A stretch of 64,000 nucleotides of DNA from Nipponacmea schrenckii (Eukaryota > Mollusca > Gastropoda > Lottiidae), in the NCBI GenBank assembly GCA_030562195.1, contig CM060202.1, positions 7,874,001 through 7,938,000 of the forward strand, read 5' to 3'. The position numbers and the translations under genes are program-made. The number at the start of each line of letters is the position of its first letter. The first letter of the stretch is position 1. The notes below the pieces were generated by a model. It worked only from the letters and a program-made list of their open reading frames with translations, made no database searches and was not told the DNA's origin. Positions 11,101 to 20,100 of the stretch are shown here, in pieces.

Positions 11101-14100
11101 ACAGTAACAACAAAGTATTGAAAAGGAAAAGGTAATTATCTTACAAGGATAATAGCCTTTGAATCGATTCTTCTTGCGGTTTTCTGGTATATGTGATACA
11201 TCATAACTTGAAGTAAATTCATCGAATAGGGCCTATTAAATAATAAAGGACATGTTATATTACGTGTGATTCGGATGATTATGTGTTAATTTCGTTCATG
11301 GGAAGATATGAGTCTAATAATTTTCTGAAAATTCCTAAGCATCATCACATTATAATACAAATTTCCATGGATGTTATGCAAAGTAAGAAAAAATGATTTG
11401 AAACTTTACTTTACTATACATGTGAAAATTCCTTAGATTCTGCCCTTCACTTGGTATAAGTTAACATTAAAAATCGTTTACATCCTACCTACCTCATATA
11501 AATGATAAAATCCCTTACGAGGGATGGTTTTAATGACGAAATCGTCAAGTTCTTCAAGATCAAGGTCTGATTCTGTTGGCAGAACATTGTGATATTGGTG
11601 ATTTTCAGCTTCATCATCCAATTCACTATCTACAGTTTCATCTCTGCCCTTTTCAGCTGAAACTGTTGCCTCCGTTGCATCGCGAATTGCATCTGAATTT
11701 TCATAAATTGGTCCTGGAAAAGCAGATTTTGCGTCATAACCAAGGAACATACAGCATAGAGATATCTAGAAGAGTGTTTCTTAACAAAAACAACTTCAAC
11801 CATTCAGTAGCTCAGGTCAGAATCAGATATTCTGATAAAGTAGAGGCCTGTTATGGCAGACAATAAACAAGAGGTCATTTGCGCTGCAGGCGCTGTACGC
11901 TGAAGATCATTTGAAATAAAATATATTACAACACCAGACTAACTCAGTCGATTGTTCATGATATATTCCGGTATGAAAAAGTAAGTCGTCGACGCCTAGG
12001 TCATGTCTTTAAAATGTCTCCTAATTATCCTTCTGTCTTGATTCTTGATTTAGGCCATATTTGTTTTCGAATGCGTTAAACAGTTGGAATAAGGGTCAGG
12101 CTTACGCCGTTGTATATACATGTAGTCCTGTAAGAACCAGGAATCGTTAAACCAGTCCTGTAAGAACCAAGAATCGTTAAATCATACCTTCCGCTCTGAG
12201 ACGAAGTTGTGGCTTGACAACAGCTTCATTATCTATAATATAATCCATTTTGTCGTTATTTTCTCGCTTTTGACTACCATTCGCGGTTCTACGTTTTCTC
12301 CTGCAAAGGATGTTTATTGTTGAACATGAATATTTTAGGCAATAAAGATATCTTTAGTAAGTGTCACATGTGGAAATCGAATCGATTAAAATATCTAAAA
12401 TTGTCTAATATAGCAATACATTTTACAATAAGTAAGCCCAAAAATTTCTCAATTTTAGCCTTTAAATTACCTCTTTTTTTGTGACAATGAATGCTGGACA
12501 GTTTGTATTAAAATACATCTGTTTTTGTATACAAATCCACCATTTATACCGCTTGGTATAGTCATATGTCAAATAAGTTAATGAGAACTGATTATCTTGA
12601 ACATCAACGAGATTGCTGACCGGATGCTCGCAAGTCATTACTAATTTCCAAAATTTTCCTTTTGAGGACACCCCCTTAACCCTCCCCAACAGACAAGCAC
12701 CAAAAGCACCAGCAGCAAACACAAACGCCATCACAAATCATAATAAATATAATGGTCCATTTTTAGCCCAGTTTTTCGGAGCTACCTTCGGCCCAATCAA
12801 ACATAATATTATCTTTTTAGAACACTTACCAAAAGATAAATACACCGATAACAACGATGATAAGACAAGTTGATATAACTGCTGCTATTACAGTTGTGTC
12901 AGAATCTAGAAATCAAACATTAGCATGGAGTATGACATATCACAAAGATGAACAAATTTACACTCAGAATAATATGTACTGAACTAATAACACACTACTA
13001 TATTTCACATTAGCAAATCTCTTATAAGTCCGTCTATTGTAAAATGCGCAAAAATTACATAAAAATAAGCGTTGTTGAATGGACTGTCTAATTTCGAACA
13101 GTATTCGCTTTACTTCAATGAACCTTCTTCAAACCATTTACCATAATACAACATTTCGATCATAAGGCGTTGCAACACTTCATAGGTCATTTTGAATTCT
13201 TTCATATTAAACATATTTGTGAGTTTTCAAATGTATTTCATCGTCGAATTCATCTTTTGTTTCCTTCTTGTTTACCAGTCTCTAAGACAACGATGTTTGA
13301 TTTTCTGAGTAAGAGTAGGAAAAACGAAAGCTATTTACATTGATGAGAATTGTTTAATATAATCCTCATTATTCCTGCTAACGATGCTACTAAAATACTT
13401 ACCACTTCTCCCACCATTACCGATAATGTTTTTTTTTATAACGGTACAATCAGTTCCTTGATATCCATCTAGACAATCACATGCTCCATCTATATTATTA
13501 CACTGGTCTTGTGATTGACAAAATCTTGCTGAACAATTTGATAAACAATTATATCCATAGAAACCTTCATCACATTCTAGATAAATAACAAATATTTAAT
13601 CTTATAATGTACATGGACATTTTTTTTAAATATCTACATTAAAGTTTTAATGATAAGTTGGACTAATAGCAACAAATAAAATATTTAAAAAAAAATTGTA
13701 ATTGCTTAACAATTGTATCCATAAAATCCTTCATCGCAATCTAGATAACGATACATGAAAGGATCAATGACAGAAATTTCCTGTTTTTGAACATATATCT
13801 AAAACAATACCTCGTGTACAGTCAATTAACTGAAAACCTGGTTGACATCCAGCAATACATTCCCCTGTTTTACTGTCACATTTTGAATTATCATTACATT
13901 TTCTATCTGAACATTTCTTACAACCTGCTCCATATAGCCCAGTCTCACATTCTAAAATACAGAACACAGAATGATCGAGAAATCCTAAAGAGTGTATGTA
14001 TATTGAGATCGCTTTCTGATTCCTCTTCACACATTTAAAGGGCAATTAAGTATACATTTGACTTGCATTGTATCATTAAAGGTAACGTATTAATCTGATC

Positions 14101-17100
14101 AAGGTTTTAGTCTGTTATGAACCATTGTTTTGCTTTCAGTCAACCGACCTTGGATTACCCTAATCCCAACGACAAATTATCATTGGCAATATCAGATGAT
14201 TTCAAATAAGGATAAACTAGTGACTACCTTGAGTACAATTTAAAACTTCCTGTCTATAACCCACAGAACATCCACCAATACATTCTCCTGTTACATGATC
14301 ACACGTTGAATAGTTCAGACATTTTCTATTATTACAATTTTTCTGACAACCAGCACCATAGAAACCATCAGGACATTCTAGTATATAAACACACAATAAA
14401 CTTTCCTTGACTTTTGATATAATATTATTAAACAACCCGGTTTATAAATTCAAAACTCACCTTCTATATAACCTGATTTACTTCTCTTCTGTACAATCCT
14501 CTTCTATAAAACCTGGTTTACTTATATTCTGTACAATCATCTTCTATAAAACCTGGTTTACTTTTCTTCCGTACAATTATCTTCTATAAAACCTGGTCTA
14601 CCACTTACCTTGTGTACGATCATCATCTCTATAAGCTGGTCTACTTACCCACTGTACAGTCATCTTCTCTATAATATGGTTTACTTAGCTACTGTACAAT
14701 CATCTGCTCTCTAACCCGGTTTACTTATCTACTGAATATATTCTATATAACCTGGTTTACTTACCTGAGAACTATTATTTTCTCTGTAACCTAGTTTTAC
14801 CCTAGTTTTTTTACAATCATCTTCTCTATAACCCCCGTGTACTTACCTACTGTACAATCATCTTTTCTATAACCTGGTTCACTTACCTACTGTACAATCA
14901 CCACTTCTATAAGCTGGTTACTTGGCTACTGTACAATCACTATCTCTATAACCTGGTTTACTTACCTACTGTACGATCACCATCTCTATAACCTGATTTA
15001 CCTAGCTACTGTACAATCATCTTCTCTATAACGGAGTTTACTTACCTACTGTACAATCACTTTCTTTATAGCCCGGTGTACAACCATCAGTACATTTTCC
15101 TGTTATATGATTACATTCTTGAGAACCTTTACACTGTCTATTGTTACATTGTTTTCTACATGTATCTCCATAGGTACCACTTGTACAATCTAGATAACAA
15201 TTCAATTTAATAATTTATTATGACTTGTAGACTTAAAATCTGGAAATTTGGGCCATATTTGTAATATACATTAGTTAGTGCATTAGTTTAAAGTCAATGG
15301 CGAACGAAATAATTAAATTAATGGATATGTGGAGTGTTCGAGTGTTTATGAGATGTATACTTAAATTCTCGACATTTGGGACATTTTTCTAACGTAAGTT
15401 AAGTAATGCATTAGTTTGCATTCAAGTGAAATTACTAAAGTAATGGATATATGATGTGTGGACGGGATCTCAAGCAAGCTAGCTATAGAAATCAATTGAT
15501 ATTACCAACCTTGAGTACAATCAATTCCTTGATATCCTGGTTTACAACCATTGATACACTCTCCTGTTACCTGATTACAAGTAGAGATACCAGAACATTG
15601 TCTAGCATCACATCTCTTCTGACATCCTAAACCATATTTATCTATAGTCGTACAACCTAAAGAAATATATTTTGAAGCAAATTACTATCAGTGATTTTTA
15701 TCGTTTTAAAATCCCACAAACGTTCTACAATGATAAGAAAATACATTCTTCTTTACGTATTCAAAGAGTTAATTTGGTAATACTTATAATTCATGTTATG
15801 TAATGAATTCGAGTCAGTTATGATGATGACATCCTTAGACAAACAACATTTCTTTAAAACTTTGTTGCAGTAAAATTTAATATAAGAACTAACTTGTATT
15901 ACAACTATCACCATACCATCCTTTCTGACAACCATTAGGACATTTACCAGTTATAACATCACATTTATCATAGTTTAAACAATGACAGAAATTATTACAT
16001 TCTGAACCATACGTTCCTCGAGTACATACTGTAATAAAGAAAAACAATACTTTCCTTTACTGTAATAGTGAAAAGTTTGTGGGCAATAAACTATAATGAA
16101 CAGGCCTAAAGACAGACCTTTTTTTTGAAAAGAAACTGTAATTTGAGATAAATGACAAATGGGCTATTATTTAATACTTACTGTAAATTTCAACTTCACA
16201 TAACACAATATAAGGTTGAGTATCAGAGTATCGACTGATATTAACAGAACTACCAGTTAAAGTTCTACTACATTCTACTGGAAATACATCAGTAGGGTTT
16301 GAATCACCAGTATGTTGAAAACATAATTCATCATCAATATGTACTTTAAAGCCCTTGAGAAATGGTAATTCTACAATATCAAGTTAAAGCTAAATAAAAG
16401 CGGGTATAATTGAGAATTACCTTTTTTACCTCTTATCCAGCTTTGATATAAATTTCGGATACGCTTTCGTTGGTTTTAAAATTAATTTGAACGAGACTGA
16501 TATAATACTGGTAAGATTAAAAAAATCTTATTAAAATTAGTACCGGTAGAAATGTTTGAAGCATAAATATATCAAAAAAAATTGCAAGCAAGCTACATGA
16601 CCTGAAGGTTTTTCAAAAATTATATTCTAGTCTTTACATTATAATTCTATTTTATTGTGCGGGGATTTGAGGAACTAATTGTTAATTATTCATCAAAAAA
16701 ATTGTCCGCAGCTACTTGGCTTAAAAGTAAGAATGCTCTGTAAATTTGTATCGTATGATAACAAACTTTGGCAGCGCAAACATCAAATTTCAGTTATAAT
16801 ATACGTTACTTTTCCCTTTGGTCTATATTTATATCCTTAAGTCCTACTTAAAGACCACGTTTCGCAATTTTTCGCGGCTCCATTTTGAAATCTTGAATAT
16901 TATGTAAATACTGTTCAGAAGTTCCAGAACTAGAACTGTACGAAAATCAATATAAATATACAGTGTACTTACTGGGAAACCAAACTGGAAATTCATTTAA
17001 TGACTTTTCTAAATATGATATGATAGAGTCTCAAAATATGATAGAGTCTCAATGAAAGACGTATGGTCATTTGAACTTTCAGTAGTGGATAATTCACGAC

Positions 17101-20100
17101 ACACGTGGATTTTAACGCTCAAATTTCGGAGGCAAACTGCAAATAGCTTATTCTCTGACTTAATTGTTTACTGCATTGGATTTTGCAAATCACTTCCGCA
17201 TGAATTGAAATATCAACTACAAAATACTACTTAGGTTGTCTTTGGTGTGATGACCATGAGAAAACCTATCATATGTATTTATCACATTATTTTACAGAGG
17301 GAGCAATATCATCCTGTAAAGTCGATAATTTTCAGGCGAATTTTCGGAGAAGTTAGTGTCTATTTCAAATGTAAAATCACTGAATAAAAAGTCTAAGACA
17401 AATATCATACAGCTGTCAGAAATTACTTTCTTTAGTAAACAATACAATGAATTCTATCATAATATTTAAGATAATATTTTCAATACCAAAAACAGTTTAT
17501 CGTCAAATTCAGACATAAACAGTCTCACTAACATCTCGAACTTGATTAAAATACGAATACCAAAATTTAAAAAAATCGGATAAATGTTGCCACTATCGTT
17601 TTTTACACCAAATTTGCCAGGGGCAATAACCCAAAAATCTTGAAACTTATTTGTAATAACGCATCATTCATCTGATATATATTGCATAACTTGTTCATCA
17701 AGTTATTTGTTATAAATTCAGAACTCCAATAAAGATCATCAAATTGTCACTTATTTCGATCATAATCGACACCTCATGAAAAACCTGTGTATTACCTTGT
17801 GACCAAATTCAGATTTGATTAAGATCTAATAAATACTGGAGCCTTTCACGTCCATGGACAGGGTTCGCAAAGTATTCAGTGGGTAGCTAAAAATCACGTT
17901 TGTAAGACTTATGTACTCTGACGTGTACCAGTAAAAATACAACTGCACAAAATCCCCTTGTTCCCCTTAAAAGTATCATTGTCTCTTTATAAACATCTAT
18001 AAAAATTGACCTCGTTTGTAAAAATAGAAAAAAAAAATAGAAAAAAATTTGCTTACAATTATGAACGTATTTCGAGAGCCTTAAAATATTATGTAGGCTA
18101 AATTTGCAATGACCTACATCTAGACGATATATTGAATATCATTTGACCTAGTTTTCAAAGTCATAAAATAATTAGGTCACACCTTCTGTAACGGTTAATG
18201 ATGGCGAAAATATGAAAATTATCAATTTTTGCTGTATTTAAGTACACTTATCTCTATGAATTTTTTAAGTAAGCCAAATTAAAAAATATCTACTCGTAGA
18301 CAATATATTGAATATTATTTGACCTAATTTTCAAGGTCATAGATTAAGTGGGTCACACCTTCCGTACCCGTTAAAGTGACCTAATTTTGAAAAAATCGAA
18401 ATTTAAATAATTCGAAAGAAAATACGAAATTTGAAAATCGGTCTCCAAGAAAAGGTAGATAATGATCCATTGTATCTATGTGCTAAATTTCATCAAAATC
18501 GGTCTATCAGTAGTGTCTGAATTTCGGATTTAAGAATTGTAACGAAAATTCAAAATGGCGGCCGATATGGCAGCTTGACCTAATTATTTAGGTCAAATCA
18601 ATTACTATTGACAAGTTATTTATAAAACAGTTTTCACTTTTCACCTAGCAGTTATAGACCCGAAGTTACGTAATTACGTCATTTGAGGCTAAACCGGAAG
18701 TGGAATTTTTTATTCCACTTTTTTTCAAAAATTATAAACATATCGCCTATCAACTGGTAAAGTTTCAAAATTTTACCATTTATATTAAAGGAGAAATCAC
18801 GGTCTGAAATTTTTGCCGATGACCCTTGAATATTGAATTGCAAATCGTGGGTAAAATATTTAACCTAATTGCATAAAACCTATAATTGTTAGTTGACAAA
18901 TACATTGAAGTTTTCAAATCTGAAAATCCGGTCAAAATCGAACTGAAAATAAACTTGCTAAAGCAAAAAAACCTGAACTTCCGGTTCTCACTTCCTGTCA
19001 GAGATAGAACTTCCGGTTTTGTTTTATTTGATAATAGAAATCATTCTAAGATCAACTGTAGATTTAGAATTTCTGCACCTTTTACCAGTTTGTCTGCAAA
19101 CTAATCCAAGAATTACAAAAAAAAAAAAAAACTAGAATTGCTTACAATTATGAACGTATTTCGAGAGCCTTAAAATATTATGTAGGCTAAATTTGCAATT
19201 ACCTACATCTAGACAATATATTGAATATCATTTGACCTAGTTTTCAAAGTCATAAAATAATTAGGTCACACCTTCCGTAACGGTTAATGATGGCGAAAAT
19301 ATGAAAATTATCAATTTTTGCTGTATTTAAGTACACTTATCTCTATGAATGTTTTAAGTAAGCCAAATTAAAAAATATCTACTCGTAGACAATATATTGA
19401 ATATTATTTGACCTAATTTTCAAGGTCATAGATTAAGTGGGTCACACCTTCCGTACCCGTTAAAGTGACCTAATTTTGAAAAAATCGAAATTTAAATAAT
19501 TCGAAAGAAAATACGAAATTTGAAAATCGGTCTCCAAGAAAAGGTAGATAATGATCCATTGTATCTATGTGCTAAATTTCATCAAAATCGGTCTATCAGT
19601 AGTGTCTGAATTTCGGATTTAAGAATTGTAACGAAAATTCAAAATGGCGGCCGATATGGCAGCTTGACCTAATTATTTAGGTCAAATCAATTACTATTGA
19701 CAAGTTATTTATAAAACAGTTTTCACTTTTCACCTAGCAGTTATAGACCGGAAGTTACGTAATTACGTCATTTGAGGCTAAACCGGAAGTGGAATTTTTT
19801 TTTCACATTTTTTCAAAAATTATAAACATATCGCCTATCAACTGGTAAAGTTTCAAAATTTTACCATTTACATTAAAGGAGAAATCACGGTCTGAAATTT
19901 TTGCCGATGACCCTTGAATATTGAATTGCAAATCGTGGGTAAAATATTTAACCTAATTGCATAAAACCTATAATTGTTAGTTGACAAATACATTGAAGTT
20001 TTCAAATCTGAAAATCCGGTCAAAATCGAACTGAAAATAAACTTGCTAAAGCAAAAAAACCTCAACTTCCGGTTCTCACTTCCTGTCAGAGATAGAACTT

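Noticed and set aside
12613..12873. 86-codon plus-strand open frame
   Set aside because: Antisense shadow of the gene 1 membrane exon and its intron.
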